This document shows, piece by piece, positions 45,703-55,387 of a stretch of DNA of 64,000 nt. A model generated the notes under the pieces. That model searched no databases, was not told the origin of the DNA, and saw only the letters and a program-made list of their open reading frames with translations. This stretch comes from Terribacillus sp. FSL K6-0262. Lineage in GTDB: Bacteria > Bacillota > Bacilli > Bacillales > Amphibacillaceae. The stretch covers positions 558,001-622,000 of the forward strand of contig NZ_CP150277.1 of assembly GCF_037977385.1 (NCBI RefSeq), given 5' to 3'. Position numbers and translations under genes: made by a program. Within the stretch, counting starts at the first letter, position 1. The number at the start of each line of letters is the position of its first letter.

Positions 45703-46968
45703 TCAGGAGGCTTGACGCTGTTCTTTATGATAGCGCTTGAACATCATATTATAAACGAAGGCACTTACCAGAGCCAACAGAGCAAGGATGGTGAATGCGA
45801 ACTGATAGCTTACATAACTGACGACAACCAGACTTAACGGTGCAAGCAGCTTTCCTAATGTGAAGCGCAGACTTGCAGCAGAAAAGTATTGCCCCCTGCT
45901 CTCTTCCGTTGCCAATGATGCGACGAAACTTTCCTGTAAACCGACTACCATAAGCTCCCCTATCGTAAAAAGGATGATTGCCACTACAAAGATCCAGAAG
46001 CTTTCCGTCAATCCGTACAAAAGAATACCTGCCGCATAGGCAATGCTGGAGCCCACGAATACACGGGCAATTCGGAATTTCGTGACAAACTTGGTCGTAA
46101 ATACGGTAAATAGGGCAACCAATAACCCATTCAGCGCCAGAATAAGTGAGAATGCTTGTTTGCCATCCACTTCGATACGGAAATCCCCGAGTGCAAATAC
46201 AGTCTGATTCGTGATGACTTCGCTCGTGTATACAGCAATCAGGATATCCAGCTGCATGAATGTTTGGGCAACCAATACACCGGCAACGATGAAGAGCAGG
46301 AATGTACGGTCTTGAGCGATGATCCTATACGTCTGCATCTCTTTCCAGACAGCTTTATACCATGTTGCATGATCAGCTTTTGCTTGTCTTTTATCCGGCA
46401 CTGTTTCCCTGATGAAGATTTGCATGATGATGAACAATATAGCTGTAAGCATAAAGCCTGCCAGCAGCATTTGGAAACGGTATGAGTAAAATAACACGGT
46501 GCCGATCAGCGGGCCCACCACAACGGCGATATTCACACTAGTGTAAAAAACGGCGAAAACAGAAGCCCGATGTTTCTCCTGGACCACATCGGCTACCATT
46601 GCGTGTGATGCCGGCCAATACAGCGCACTCCAAATGCCGAGGAAACTGAACGCAAGGAAGGTCAGGGCTGATGAAGTCAGCCATGGTGAGTTCGCGGACG
46701 CGAACACCAGGAAGGTGATGGATTGCCCTGCAACTGCAATGCTCATCATCCTTCTCCTCCCAAAACGGTCAGCGCAATATCCCCCTACCAGACTTGCCAG
46801 GACGGAAAGGGCTTGGGATAGCATAAGCAGCCAGCCAGCCCTGTCCTTTCCGAAAGCATCCTGGAAGAAAATCGTCATGAACGGGAAGTAAGCCCAAAAA
46901 AGGAAGTTCATCATCGCTTCCCCAAGCAGACGGATTTTTAGATTCCGATCCCAATCCTTCCATTTCAT
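45703..46968 (-). CDS. Major facilitator superfamily transporter
   Basis: A 421-residue protein with 12 predicted helices. GGYCADRFGRRRMM after helix 2 is the MFS motif A. The charged central loop IRETVPDKRQAKADHATWYK separates the two halves. The substrate is unknown; it resembles Bacillus YttB-type drug/proton antiporters in layout. The tail KRYHKEQRQAS is basic. It lies between yhaL and yhaM, an insertion compared with the order I recall for B. subtilis. Confidence 0.87.
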   Translation of the reverse strand: MKWKDWDRNLKIRLLGEAMMNFLFWAYFPFMTIFFQDAFGKDRAGWLLMLSQALSVLASLVGGYCADRFGRRRMMSIAVAGQSITFLVFASANSPWLTSSALTFLAFSFLGIWSALYWPASHAMVADVVQEKHRASVFAVFYTSVNIAVVVGPLIGTVLFYSYRFQMLLAGFMLTAILFIIMQIFIRETVPDKRQAKADHATWYKAVWKEMQTYRIIAQDRTFLLFIVAGVLVAQTFMQLDILIAVYTSEVITNQTVFALGDFRIEVDGKQAFSLILALNGLLVALFTVFTTKFVTKFRIARVFVGSSIAYAAGILLYGLTESFWIFVVAIILFTIGELMVVGLQESFVASLATEESRGQYFSAASLRFTLGKLLAPLSLVVVSYVSYQFAFTILALLALVSAFVYNMMFKRYHKEQRQAS

Positions 46969-47008
46969 ATACTTCCCTCTATTCTATTGTTTTCTCTCTT
47001 TCCAGCAG

Positions 47009-47956
47009 TCACTCCCGCTCAAATACAGGCTTATAGAAACTGCGGTTTTCCAAGGAAAAGACACGTTCCGAGAAATCTCCCGGTGCTACCTTATCCATTA
47101 CACGCTGCAGGGTATTCATTTTTGCATCGATCAAATCGATCATATGCAGCAGCTCTGCTTCACGGACAAGCGGCGGCTTCGGACTGCCCCACTCCCCTTT
47201 GCCATGATGGCTGAGGATCATATGCTGTAAAATCATCACTTCCTCCGCCTCTATTTGCAGTTCCCGGGCTGCCCTGGCAATTTCATCCGACATGATGGAT
47301 ATATGGCCGAGCAGTTTCCCTTCCACTGTATAAGAAGGATTAGTGGCACCGGATAGTTCCCGTAATTTACCGATATCGTGAAGGATGATCCCTGCATATA
47401 GTAAATCCTTATTGATTTCGGGATAAAGATTCTTCAATTCCCGGGCTATCCGCAGCATCGAGACAACATGGTATGCAAGCCCGGAAACGAACTCATGATG
47501 ATTGCGTACTGCCGCAGGGTAAGCGAGCAGCTGCTCCTGATAATTGGATAGAAAATACCGCGTAATCCGTTGCAGATTGGGATTTTCCATTTCAAAAATG
47601 AATGATGTCAATTCTTCCAATAGCTGCTCCTTGGACAGCGGTGCCCGCTTGACGAAATCATGCGCATGAACCCCATCCGCTGGTTCCGACAGACGGATAG
47701 CCTGAATTTTAAGCTGCAGGCGGCCGCGGAATGCATTTACCTCTCCTTGGATTTTAACCACTTGATCTGCTTGGTATCGCTGTTCATCTGCAGGTGATGC
47801 GTCCCATAGCTTCGCTTCGATGTCTCCGGTATCATCTCCCAGTATCAAGGTCAAAAAAGCTTTTCCATTACTGGCAATCGCCTTATCTGCTTGTTTGATC
47901 AGCAGAAAGCCATCAAATTTATCCCCTACCTGAAAATATCCGATTCCTTTTTTCAA
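47009..47956 (-). CDS. yhaM: 3'-5' exoribonuclease YhaM
   Basis: A 315-residue RNase that trims RNA from the 3' end. An N-terminal OB fold ([21 protein letters not shown], about 40-60) binds nucleic acid. The HD domain has [13 protein letters not shown] near residue 195 and [15 protein letters not shown] near the end. Length equals B. subtilis YhaM (314 aa). It lies downstream of yhaO-yhaN, but a regulator gene intervenes here. Confidence 0.94.
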   Translation of the reverse strand: MKKGIGYFQVGDKFDGFLLIKQADKAIASNGKAFLTLILGDDTGDIEAKLWDASPADEQRYQADQVVKIQGEVNAFRGRLQLKIQAIRLSEPADGVHAHDFVKRAPLSKEQLLEELTSFIFEMENPNLQRITRYFLSNYQEQLLAYPAAVRNHHEFVSGLAYHVVSMLRIARELKNLYPEINKDLLYAGIILHDIGKLRELSGATNPSYTVEGKLLGHISIMSDEIARAARELQIEAEEVMILQHMILSHHGKGEWGSPKPPLVREAELLHMIDLIDAKMNTLQRVMDKVAPGDFSERVFSLENRSFYKPVFERE

Positions 47957-48024
47957 CGCTTTTCTCCTCCCTCATAAATACAGCCCTCACTATGCTAGCA
48001 AGGGCTTCATGCTCCCAGCGCCAG

Positions 48025-48573
48025 TTATCTCTTTGGCGGCTTTGGAACGTATTTGAATATCTCTCCTGATTCGACCACATTGATGAACTGCAGCAGCCAC
48101 ATATAATAATCACGCGCATATAACAGGCGGTCAATATCTTTATCAATCTTCCCGACCAGTTCGGGATCATCCACTTCTTCTTTCAACTGCTTCAGTTCCT
48201 CGATCGTCTCCTCCGCTTCTTCCAAATTCGATTGGGTGCTTTTCTCCCACTTATTCCCGAAGAGTGACGTAAAAGATTTGTACCAGTCTTCCTCCGATTT
48301 ATATAGATCCTTGCGTATACCTTTTTTATATGCCGGCTCCACCATTTTCATTTCTGCCAACGCTCTGACACCTGTGGACATGCTTGTTTTACTCATCTCC
48401 AAAGCATCCCTCATATCATCAAGCGTCATTGGCCGATCCGCAAAATACAGCGCACCATATAGCCGGCCAACAGATGAGGTGATCCCATATAAATTCATAT
48501 TCTTGGCAATGACCTGTATGAACTTTTCGATCGTTTCCTCATATTTAGCCCAATTTTCTTCATTACTCGGCAC
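48025..48573 (-). CDS. GbsR/MarR-type transcriptional regulator
   Basis: A 182-residue regulator of the GbsR/OpcR family. The winged helix is MTLDDMRDALEMSKTSMSTGVRALAEMKMVEPAYKKGIRKDLY (parts), preceded by GITSSVGRLYGALYFADRP, as in GbsR of B. subtilis (180 aa). Such proteins control choline or glycine betaine genes. GTG 48573 is chosen because GGAGGG lies 7 bases upstream; ATG 48603 has no site. It is longer than, and distinct from, the opuA regulator at 39160. It sits between yhaN and yhaM with no osmolyte gene adjoining. Confidence 0.82.
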   Translation of the reverse strand: MPSNEENWAKYEETIEKFIQVIAKNMNLYGITSSVGRLYGALYFADRPMTLDDMRDALEMSKTSMSTGVRALAEMKMVEPAYKKGIRKDLYKSEEDWYKSFTSLFGNKWEKSTQSNLEEAEETIEELKQLKEEVDDPELVGKIDKDIDRLLYARDYYMWLLQFINVVESGEIFKYVPKPPKR

Positions 48574-48660
48574 TGCCCGACCCTCCAGCTTACAATAATC
48601 CAATTTTTATCTTAATCAGTTTACCATTATTGTCGTCTTTTTGCGAATGCTAAAACGCTA

Positions 48661-51468
48661 TCAGGAACTAGTTTTCTGTGTCTTTTCAAGCTGAAGCACT
48701 TCGAATTCCCGGGACCATTCGGTTGACGGCTCTTCCCACGTGAATAAAATGATTTGCTGGACATTTGCAGCAGCTTGGAGTATCGGCAAGAAACGTCCCC
48801 TCCTGGCAAGATCCGTGTGGCTGAATGCATCATCGATCAATAGCGGAAAACTCTCCTTTACACCAAGATGCCGGGAAAGCGCAAGCCGCAGACAAAGATA
48901 AAGCTGTTCGATTGTACCTCTGGATAGCTGTTCAACCTCGATATTCCTGTCAAGCTTATCCTTTACAATCAGCTTCCCTTCCTCTGTCAATGCGAGAGCG
49001 GAATACGTATCTGCCACTTCAGAGAAAATCCTTCCCGCTTCATTCAATACTATAGGAAGTTTTTCTTCCTGGAAGATTCGCTTCGTTTGTCGCAGCATAT
49101 CGTAAGCAAGCTTACGTACAGCCCATTTCCTTCCAGCAGCTGTCAGCAATTGCTTTTGACGCTGCAATTCGTGGTAAGCCACCGAAGCTTCTGTATCCGA
49201 TTCAAGATCGGCCAGCTTTACCTGCAGCGTCGCTGCTTGCTGTCGATATCTATCCAGTTCCTCTTCGAGAGTCTCCTGCTCCATTTCGAGATTGGCAATC
49301 AGCCGCTCCGCTTTTTCCTGCTCGAATTCGATTACATCCTCCGAAGACTGTCCGTCAGGCAGGATCGCTTTGATCTGCATTCGATAGTGCTCCAGCTCTT
49401 CCGTAAGCCGCCTCTTTTTCCGATCCAGCTCAGCTAGCTGCAGGAATTGATTGTCATCCTTGGCGCCCGCACGTGAAAGCAACTGCGCCTTTTGTTCCTG
49501 TAAAGGCTGTATCTGTTTTTCAAGTTCAGATCGCTGCTGCTCGATGTCATGCCGGCGAACTGACAGCTGCTCCTTCATATGCCTTAGCTTCTGCTGTGTC
49601 CCCAGTATGTATTCAGCCTCTTCGATCGTTGCCTCGGCGGATAAATCACCCGGCAGATTCAAGATCCGCTGCAGCTTGGAAATGGTTTTCTTATAGTGAT
49701 GCTGCTGTTCTGACAGCTCTCGTTCTGCCCTTTCAAGCGCAAGCTCCAACTGCTCCCTTGCCTTCCATTCCTGGGTTGCCTGCAGCCAATCGACCAGCGG
49801 AATCTCTTTCAAGAAAGGAAATCGCTCCCTCCATACACCCGCTTTCTGCTGCAAACCTTCTCTTTGCTGCAGCTGATTCGACTGTTCCTGCAGCAATTCC
49901 ATAAGCTGCATTTCCATTGGATGGCGCTGCTCCTCCAACTGCCGCCAGCGGATTCTTAAATCCTGCTGCTCTTCCAATTTCTCTTCTTCGTAAGAGGAGG
50001 AACCCGAAGATTTTCGGCCAAGATGCCAAAACAATGCGGCACCGCCCATCAGCAAAATGCTGCTGGAAACCAAGATCCAATTTACCGTTATGGTGCCGAT
50101 ACCACCCAAAAACAATGCCAAAACAAGCAAAAGACTGGCAGGAGATACAATCCCCCTCCGAAAATGATCAGTCGCATGCTGGTTATCCTTTTGGCCATGA
50201 AGCTCCCGGTATTCCTTTTCTGACAGCAAACGCTGCTGGATCCGTTCCTGAAGATGATCCATCTTTTCTATTTCCTGCCTTTTAGAAGCAATAGTCTGCT
50301 GGGTTCGTTCGCTATCTGCTTGTAGAATCATCATTTCTTCCTGCATTGGCCGCCATTCTTTGGCCGCTTCCGACAAATAAGCATCAAAAAAGAAATCTTC
50401 TGGATATGGATAGCTCAAACGAATGCCTGCCATTTGATTCCGCAGGTTGGCGGATTCATCCTTCAATTGCTGTATGCGTTTCTTGACGCTTTCCCAGTCG
50501 GTTCTGACTGTTTGTTCATACAGCTCTTTGTATGCATCATCATTCATCAATTGATTTTCAGTTGATTCCAACTCTTGTTGAAGGGCAGCAGATTCTTTTA
50601 TATGGACGTGATATTGTGCCTCCAATGGCTGCAGCTGATGCTGGATTTCCTGCAGCTGCTCCAGTCCTTCGGCAGGAAAGACTGCCGAAGGTTCTATCTG
50701 CTGCAGTTGTTCCTCTGCAAAAGCCGCTTTCCTATGCCATGGAATAGCTTGCAATTTTTGCTTTTGGACACTGATTTTTCCCCGGAGCTGGACCTTGCTG
50801 GCTTGCAGGTCAGCAATCTTTTCCAGTATCTCCTGTAATTTTTCCTTATCCGGGAGATAAGCCGCCTCTTTTTGCTCCAGCTCCTGTACCAGACGCTCTT
50901 GTTCAGCAAAAGCATGCAGCATGGCATTTATTTTCGGCTTTCTTCCCTGGGGACGAAACAGCTGCTGTAAATCCTGCTGCAGCTGTTTCTCCAGCTTGGG
51001 CACTGCAGCTGCACCTGTTTGTCCTGCATTCAGCAGGACTTGACCGAGCTGCTCCTTATCTGTCATCTGCAAGGAAATGAGCTGTTCCGTATCCAGGACG
51101 AATACTTGACGATATACCGAAAGATCCATACCTCCAAGCCGTTCATTCAGCCATTGCTGATCCTTCTGCTCGCCTTCCGAATAGCATACAGCCTGCCCAT
51201 TGTGCCGATCCTGGATCCGCTCCACCATGACCTCTCCATCAGGAAACCAAAGCGTAAGCCTTCCGCCGGCTGTACCGCCTGTCCTTGGTAAAAAAGACTC
51301 CAAATCACGTGTACGCATACCGAACAATATATAAATGATGAATGCTTTCAATGTCGATTTACCAGCTTCGTTTTCCCCTTGAATGATGATCGGCGACTTG
51401 CTTTGAAAATCGAAGGTATAATCATGCAGTTTACCAAAATCGTATATATGTCCACCAATGATATGCAT
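48661..51468 (-). CDS. yhaN: SbcC/Rad50-like ATPase YhaN
   Basis: A 935-residue SMC-like ATPase. Walker A GENEAGKSTLKAF is near residue 35, and the C-terminal LLIDDAFSHTD is the Walker B/D-loop. Long Gln/Glu-rich coiled coils lie between. Unlike SbcC, the middle carries two adjacent hydrophobic segments (about 425-475), suggesting membrane attachment, as in YhaN of B. subtilis. It pairs with the nuclease YhaO. ATG 51468 is 9 bases after GGAGGT; ATG 51474 overlaps the yhaO stop (ATGA) and is an alternative. Confidence 0.9.
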   Translation of the reverse strand: MHIIGGHIYDFGKLHDYTFDFQSKSPIIIQGENEAGKSTLKAFIIYILFGMRTRDLESFLPRTGGTAGGRLTLWFPDGEVMVERIQDRHNGQAVCYSEGEQKDQQWLNERLGGMDLSVYRQVFVLDTEQLISLQMTDKEQLGQVLLNAGQTGAAAVPKLEKQLQQDLQQLFRPQGRKPKINAMLHAFAEQERLVQELEQKEAAYLPDKEKLQEILEKIADLQASKVQLRGKISVQKQKLQAIPWHRKAAFAEEQLQQIEPSAVFPAEGLEQLQEIQHQLQPLEAQYHVHIKESAALQQELESTENQLMNDDAYKELYEQTVRTDWESVKKRIQQLKDESANLRNQMAGIRLSYPYPEDFFFDAYLSEAAKEWRPMQEEMMILQADSERTQQTIASKRQEIEKMDHLQERIQQRLLSEKEYRELHGQKDNQHATDHFRRGIVSPASLLLVLALFLGGIGTITVNWILVSSSILLMGGAALFWHLGRKSSGSSSYEEEKLEEQQDLRIRWRQLEEQRHPMEMQLMELLQEQSNQLQQREGLQQKAGVWRERFPFLKEIPLVDWLQATQEWKAREQLELALERAERELSEQQHHYKKTISKLQRILNLPGDLSAEATIEEAEYILGTQQKLRHMKEQLSVRRHDIEQQRSELEKQIQPLQEQKAQLLSRAGAKDDNQFLQLAELDRKKRRLTEELEHYRMQIKAILPDGQSSEDVIEFEQEKAERLIANLEMEQETLEEELDRYRQQAATLQVKLADLESDTEASVAYHELQRQKQLLTAAGRKWAVRKLAYDMLRQTKRIFQEEKLPIVLNEAGRIFSEVADTYSALALTEEGKLIVKDKLDRNIEVEQLSRGTIEQLYLCLRLALSRHLGVKESFPLLIDDAFSHTDLARRGRFLPILQAAANVQQIILFTWEEPSTEWSREFEVLQLEKTQKTSS

Positions 51469-51470
51469 GT

Positions 51471-52700
51471 TCATTCCACCTCCAATAAAGTCTGAAGCAG
51501 CAATTGTTTCGCCTCCTCCAGCATCTCCTGCAATTCACTTTCCGAATAGGACTGCTTGATTTTACGGAACTGACGATTTCTCAGCAGCTCCTCCAAGCTG
51601 TCCCTCATCTCATCCGGCTGAAAGGAAGTGCTGAGCAATGCAGCTGTAAAATCGCTGCGCTGCCGGAATTGCTCCTGCTTCACGTCAAGGGAGGCCTGGA
51701 TATCATAACTTGCCAGGACGAGCTGGCTGCCGAGGTTCTGCTGCTGTTCATTCACGATGTCAAGCAGCTCTTCCAGTCTATCCTCCTGCTCCCAAGCCAC
51801 CACCTGATGGGCCGGCCCTCGGAAGGTCACGTGCAGAACACCCGCCCCGAACGCTTTTTCCCATTTCAGGCATAGCTCCATCAAAGCCTTTTCCGCGTCA
51901 TATAATGCCAAGCCTCCCTCCATGTCAAACACCACTTCCTCAAATCGCAGGTCCTGCAAAGGTACAAAAGTCATGGAGCAGGTGTGTCCCTCCAACTCCA
52001 CCAAGTAGCAGCCCTTTTCCCCAGCCTCTTTGCGGTGCCTGCCCTGGATATTGCCTGGATAGGCAATCGGCGGCTGCTCAGATAATATCTCCCGCTTGTG
52101 AATATGCCCCAATGCCCAATAATCAAAGCCAGTGCGCTTCAATTCATCTATGCCGAAGGGTGCATAGACATCCGCAGCACTGCCTGTGGCAATGCTGCCA
52201 TGGAGCATTCCAATCTGATATATTCCTGTGCCCCTTGCTTTATAATCCTGCGCCTTTCTTGATTTGATATGCCTGGTTGTATAACTGAATCCATGAATGG
52301 CAGCTGCCGGCTCTCCATTCTTTTCATATAGGAAAGTTTCCACTTTTTCAGTCTTGAAAATATGTACATTTTCCGGATAGATCATCATCGGCTGCTTTCC
52401 TGTAAAATCATGGTTGCCATACTGTATATACACTTCGATCCGATGCTTTTGCAGCTCCCTGCAAGCTTCCCGCAAAGCAACGAGCGCTTTTAAGGATTGT
52501 CTGTTGGAATCGAAAATATCCCCTGCAAGCAGGACGAAATCAACGCTATTATCGATGGCGCATTGTACCAGCCTTCTCAAGGATTCGAATGTGCTCTCCT
52601 GCAGACGTTTTTTCATCGCGGGATGTGCAGCAGTCAGCCCCTCCATTTGACTATCCAAATGCAGGTCGGCAGCATGGATGAATGTTAATTTTGGCTGCAT
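51471..52700 (-). CDS. yhaO: SbcD/Mre11-like phosphoesterase YhaO
   Basis: A 409-residue metallophosphoesterase, the nuclease partner of YhaN. Motifs are HAADLHLD (about 9-16), LLAGDIFDS (about 57-65), YGNHDFTG (about 93-100), HGFS near 140 and ALGHIHKRE near 195. A C-terminal capping/helical part contacts the coiled-coil ATPase. AAAGGA precedes the ATG. A LexA-like box at 52751 overlaps the likely -35 region, suggesting DNA-damage induction of yhaO-yhaN. Confidence 0.92.
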   Translation of the reverse strand: MQPKLTFIHAADLHLDSQMEGLTAAHPAMKKRLQESTFESLRRLVQCAIDNSVDFVLLAGDIFDSNRQSLKALVALREACRELQKHRIEVYIQYGNHDFTGKQPMMIYPENVHIFKTEKVETFLYEKNGEPAAAIHGFSYTTRHIKSRKAQDYKARGTGIYQIGMLHGSIATGSAADVYAPFGIDELKRTGFDYWALGHIHKREILSEQPPIAYPGNIQGRHRKEAGEKGCYLVELEGHTCSMTFVPLQDLRFEEVVFDMEGGLALYDAEKALMELCLKWEKAFGAGVLHVTFRGPAHQVVAWEQEDRLEELLDIVNEQQQNLGSQLVLASYDIQASLDVKQEQFRQRSDFTAALLSTSFQPDEMRDSLEELLRNRQFRKIKQSYSESELQEMLEEAKQLLLQTLLEVE

Positions 52701-52730
52701 AGAATAATCCTTTCATGTGCTTTTCTTTCT

Positions 52731-52736
52731 ATAGTA
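52731..52736 (-). promoter_or_regulatory. Probable extended -10 of yhaO
   Basis: Minus strand TGCTACTAT about 30 bases before the yhaO ATG; the -35 position (TGCATT) falls inside the LexA-like box. Confidence 0.4.
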
Positions 52737-52750
52737 GCACGCCATACTTA

Positions 52751-52764
52751 CGAATGCACGTTCG
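52751..52764. promoter_or_regulatory. Candidate LexA/DinR box upstream of yhaO-yhaN
   Basis: CGAATGCACGTTCG (minus strand CGAACGTGCATTCG), one mismatch from CGAAC-N4-GTTCG, overlapping the predicted -35 of yhaO. Confidence 0.5.
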
Positions 52765-52773
52765 GTTTCCGAA

Positions 52774-52807
52774 CAAAAGAAAACCTCTTTGCCGATGGGC
52801 AAAGAGG
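52774..52807 (-). terminator. Terminator of yheA
   Basis: Minus strand CCTCTTTGCCC-ATC-GGCAAAGAGG with TTTTCTTTT following. Confidence 0.87.
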
Positions 52808-52814
52808 CTGCTGC

Positions 52815-53168
52815 TTACTGCATGTCAGGCTGTCCGTAAAGCTCTTCCAGAGGCTTCGTGATGATGCGGCTGATATCGTTGATTGCGACATTCAAGCGCT
52901 GTTCCTGCTCCATTAATTTTGCAATCTGTTCGTTCTGCTGCACAACTTGCACGACGCTTTGTGCTTTTTGTACTTCTTCTTCGGTGATTTCCTGTCCCTG
53001 CATTTGTTTTTGCTGCAATTCCAGCTGGATGTTACGGAAGTTTTCGAACATCTGCTTGGAAGATGAATCGTTCATTACCGTATCATAAGCGGCTTTCAAG
53101 CCTTTGAATTCTTCACTTTCACGAATTGCTTTTTCTAAGTCATACGCATGATCGTACATATTAGCCAT
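52815..53168 (-). CDS. yheA: YheA (YlbF/YmcA family) protein
   Basis: A 117-residue all-helical protein, the exact length of B. subtilis YheA. It has the YlbF-like layout: an N-terminal helix with [20 protein letters not shown] and a long Gln-rich helix [24 protein letters not shown]. Relatives YlbF and YmcA form a complex acting on RNase Y; YheA itself is uncharacterised. The start at 53168 follows GAGGAGGT by about 7 bases. Confidence 0.9.
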   Translation of the reverse strand: MANMYDHAYDLEKAIRESEEFKGLKAAYDTVMNDSSSKQMFENFRNIQLELQQKQMQGQEITEEEVQKAQSVVQVVQQNEQIAKLMEQEQRLNVAINDISRIITKPLEELYGQPDMQ

Positions 53169-53239
53169 GGTACGTACCTCCTCATTTTTACTCAAGTTCC
53201 ACTATAACAAACCGACAGGACGCTGTATAGTTCAAGCCA

Positions 53240-54367
53240 TCAGATAAAGAGCGCAATGACTCCTTGAACGATTCCGATGAGGCCCCCCAACAGGAAACCA
53301 AGATAAGTGATCAGCTTGAATTCTTTATTGGAGATGGCCAGAACAAGCTCCTCGACTCGTTCCAGCGGAAAACCGGACACTTCTTTTTCGACCATCTTGG
53401 AGAGCTCCAATTGCTCCATGATCACAGGCACTTGATCAGCGAGGCGACGGAGAATACGCCGTACCAGTACTGTCAGCTTGTCCTCCACCACTTTATCCTC
53501 TGCATTTTCCATATACACATGAATCGGTGTATCGAGCAGCTCATCAAATGGTATCGACTTCCTTATCAGTTGATGGATTGCATCATCCACCATATCCACA
53601 CCGATTGCTTCGGTCACTTCACCTACTTTTTTGCTCAACAGTTTATCCATTTCTCCGGCAAGCAGCTGATGCAGCCAGCGATAAGTACCTTCAGCACCGA
53701 TTGATTCCATGATCACAGGCTGAATCTTGTCAACGGCACTGTTTGGATCCATGAAAGAAGACAGCATGCTGCCTAAAAAGCCCCTGCCTTGGAGAAAGTT
53801 CTGAACCAGCTCCTGTATCTTCCGCCGGCCATCATAGCTGTCAACATAAGCAAGCAGCATCTGCTGAATATGAGAAGCAGCCCGCCCGGCTGCCAGCTCT
53901 GTCTTTTCCTTCAATTCAATCGGCAATAAGCTACCAAGCTCTTTATCAGTCTGCTTTTCAAGCTGTCTGCTTAAGAAACCAGCTGTCTTCTCATGCAGAT
54001 CGTTTATATCAACCGTTATATTTAAATCAGAAAGCAGCTGCCTTGGTGTACGATCAGAACGAATGAATCGAAGCACTTCCCGTTTCACCCATATATTCAC
54101 CTTCATCCGGAAGCCTTCGTCAATCAACCTCGCCTGCATCCCTTGAGGGGTAAGCAAATGCTCTGTTACAGTCTTCCCAAGCGAACGAGCCAAATCATTC
54201 CTGCGTTTTGGGATCAATCCTGGTGTAAAGGGCAGCCGCCATCTTCCTATATAAATGGCGCGATGAGGCTTGAACAGCATCTTGATAGCCAAGTAATTCG
54301 TGGCTCCGCCAATCAGCGCCCCGATAATCGCCATGGATAAAATCAACCAAATATCTCCACTATTCAT
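53240..54367 (-). CDS. yheB: DUF445 membrane protein YheB
   Basis: A 375-residue protein with membrane helices at the extreme N-terminus (WLILSMAIIGALIGGATNYLA) and C-terminus (YLGFLLGGLIGIVQGVIAL). Residues 1-60 include MLFKPHRAIYIGRWRLPFTPGLIPKRR, the DUF445 signature. The middle is a long helical region facing one side of the membrane. Function is unknown. It is adjacent to yheA as in B. subtilis. Confidence 0.92.
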   Translation of the reverse strand: MNSGDIWLILSMAIIGALIGGATNYLAIKMLFKPHRAIYIGRWRLPFTPGLIPKRRNDLARSLGKTVTEHLLTPQGMQARLIDEGFRMKVNIWVKREVLRFIRSDRTPRQLLSDLNITVDINDLHEKTAGFLSRQLEKQTDKELGSLLPIELKEKTELAAGRAASHIQQMLLAYVDSYDGRRKIQELVQNFLQGRGFLGSMLSSFMDPNSAVDKIQPVIMESIGAEGTYRWLHQLLAGEMDKLLSKKVGEVTEAIGVDMVDDAIHQLIRKSIPFDELLDTPIHVYMENAEDKVVEDKLTVLVRRILRRLADQVPVIMEQLELSKMVEKEVSGFPLERVEELVLAISNKEFKLITYLGFLLGGLIGIVQGVIALFI

Positions 54368-54458
54368 GTTTTATCGACCTTTCTGTTTACTTCGGTTTTA
54401 GTATAATACAAATAACACCAATCACAAAGAAACAGATTGTCCGGATAGGAGAATGTAC

Positions 54459-55340
54459 ATGCTTGAAGAACTGGAAAAACTAATTTCAGGTATCGTAAAA
54501 ACAAACAGTTTTGATGGCCTTGATACAGATCGATACCATTGGTTCCGAATGGAGGATGGCGAAACCATCGGTCTGCCTGCTGAGAAGCTGAGTGAACGAG
54601 AGCTCGCTTTGCTTTATCATATCGGTTCACCCGTCACTTTACCGAACGAAAGCAATACGGATACAGCTTGGTATCAGCTGCTGCACGGGGAAGCAAAAGC
54701 AGATGGATTGATGCAAAGCCAGCTTTATGCGGACGGCTGCCGCTTCATTTTTTTCAGCATAGAAGGCCAAACGAAAGCAGCATCCTTCCGGGAGGCAATG
54801 GATAACTTGACCGATAATCCGCTTGCCTATATTTGGTTCACCAAACACACTGGCGTGATAATCGAAAGCCGCCAGAAAGAACCTATTTTTTATGAAGAAG
54901 CCGTCGACATGCTTATGTATGACTTATCAGCTTCCATCCGCCTATTCATCAGTCCTTGGCTGCCTTCCGTGGAGGAGGCAGCCAAGCAATATGAATGGCT
55001 CCTTGCCACATTCCAGCAATTGCCCTCCCATACCGCCAAACATGTACTATATTTTCAGGAAGCTGTTCCTCTATTGTTACATGCGCTGCTGCCAGACAAT
55101 GATCGTGAAAATATCGCGCGGCACATTTTGCAAGGACTGGATGAGGATGACGAGCTGCTGCGGACAGTGCGTATGTATTTCGCCTGCAACCAGAACCTGA
55201 CCTTGACCGCCAAGAAGCTTTACATACATCGCAATAGCTTGAATTACCGCTTGGATAAGCTGACAGAAAAAACCGGCCTCGACATCCGGAAATTCCAGGA
55301 TGCCTTTGCCCTTTTCTGGGCGCTCCATAATCTTCCATAA
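54459..55340 (+). CDS. PucR/CdaR-type transcriptional regulator
   Basis: A 293-residue regulator. The C-terminal HTH_30 domain (about 240-293) contains NLTLTAKKLYIHRNSLNYRL and the tail TGLDIRKFQDAFALFWAL of the PucR family. The N-terminal ~200 residues hold a helical sensing region with no recognised ligand motif, and lack the PucR N-terminal domain. ATG 54459 is 7 bases after AGGAG; ATG 54453 is too close. It is divergent from yheB, and no catabolic gene adjoins, so its target is unclear. Confidence 0.8.
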   Translation: MLEELEKLISGIVKTNSFDGLDTDRYHWFRMEDGETIGLPAEKLSERELALLYHIGSPVTLPNESNTDTAWYQLLHGEAKADGLMQSQLYADGCRFIFFSIEGQTKAASFREAMDNLTDNPLAYIWFTKHTGVIIESRQKEPIFYEEAVDMLMYDLSASIRLFISPWLPSVEEAAKQYEWLLATFQQLPSHTAKHVLYFQEAVPLLLHALLPDNDRENIARHILQGLDEDDELLRTVRMYFACNQNLTLTAKKLYIHRNSLNYRLDKLTEKTGLDIRKFQDAFALFWALHNLP

Positions 55341-55344
55341 AGAA

Positions 55345-55374
55345 AGAGGCACCTCGAATGGGTGCCTCTCTTGC
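55345..55374. terminator. Bidirectional terminator between the PucR-like gene and the SASP gene
   Basis: AGAGGCACC and GGTGCCTCT form a 9-bp stem with a short loop, with T-rich ends on both sides. Confidence 0.85.
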
Positions 55375-55387
55375 CATCGATATGAAA

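Noticed and set aside
46969..47008. Small gene in the gap before yhaM end
   Set aside because: Only 40 bases, holding the MFS ribosome binding site.
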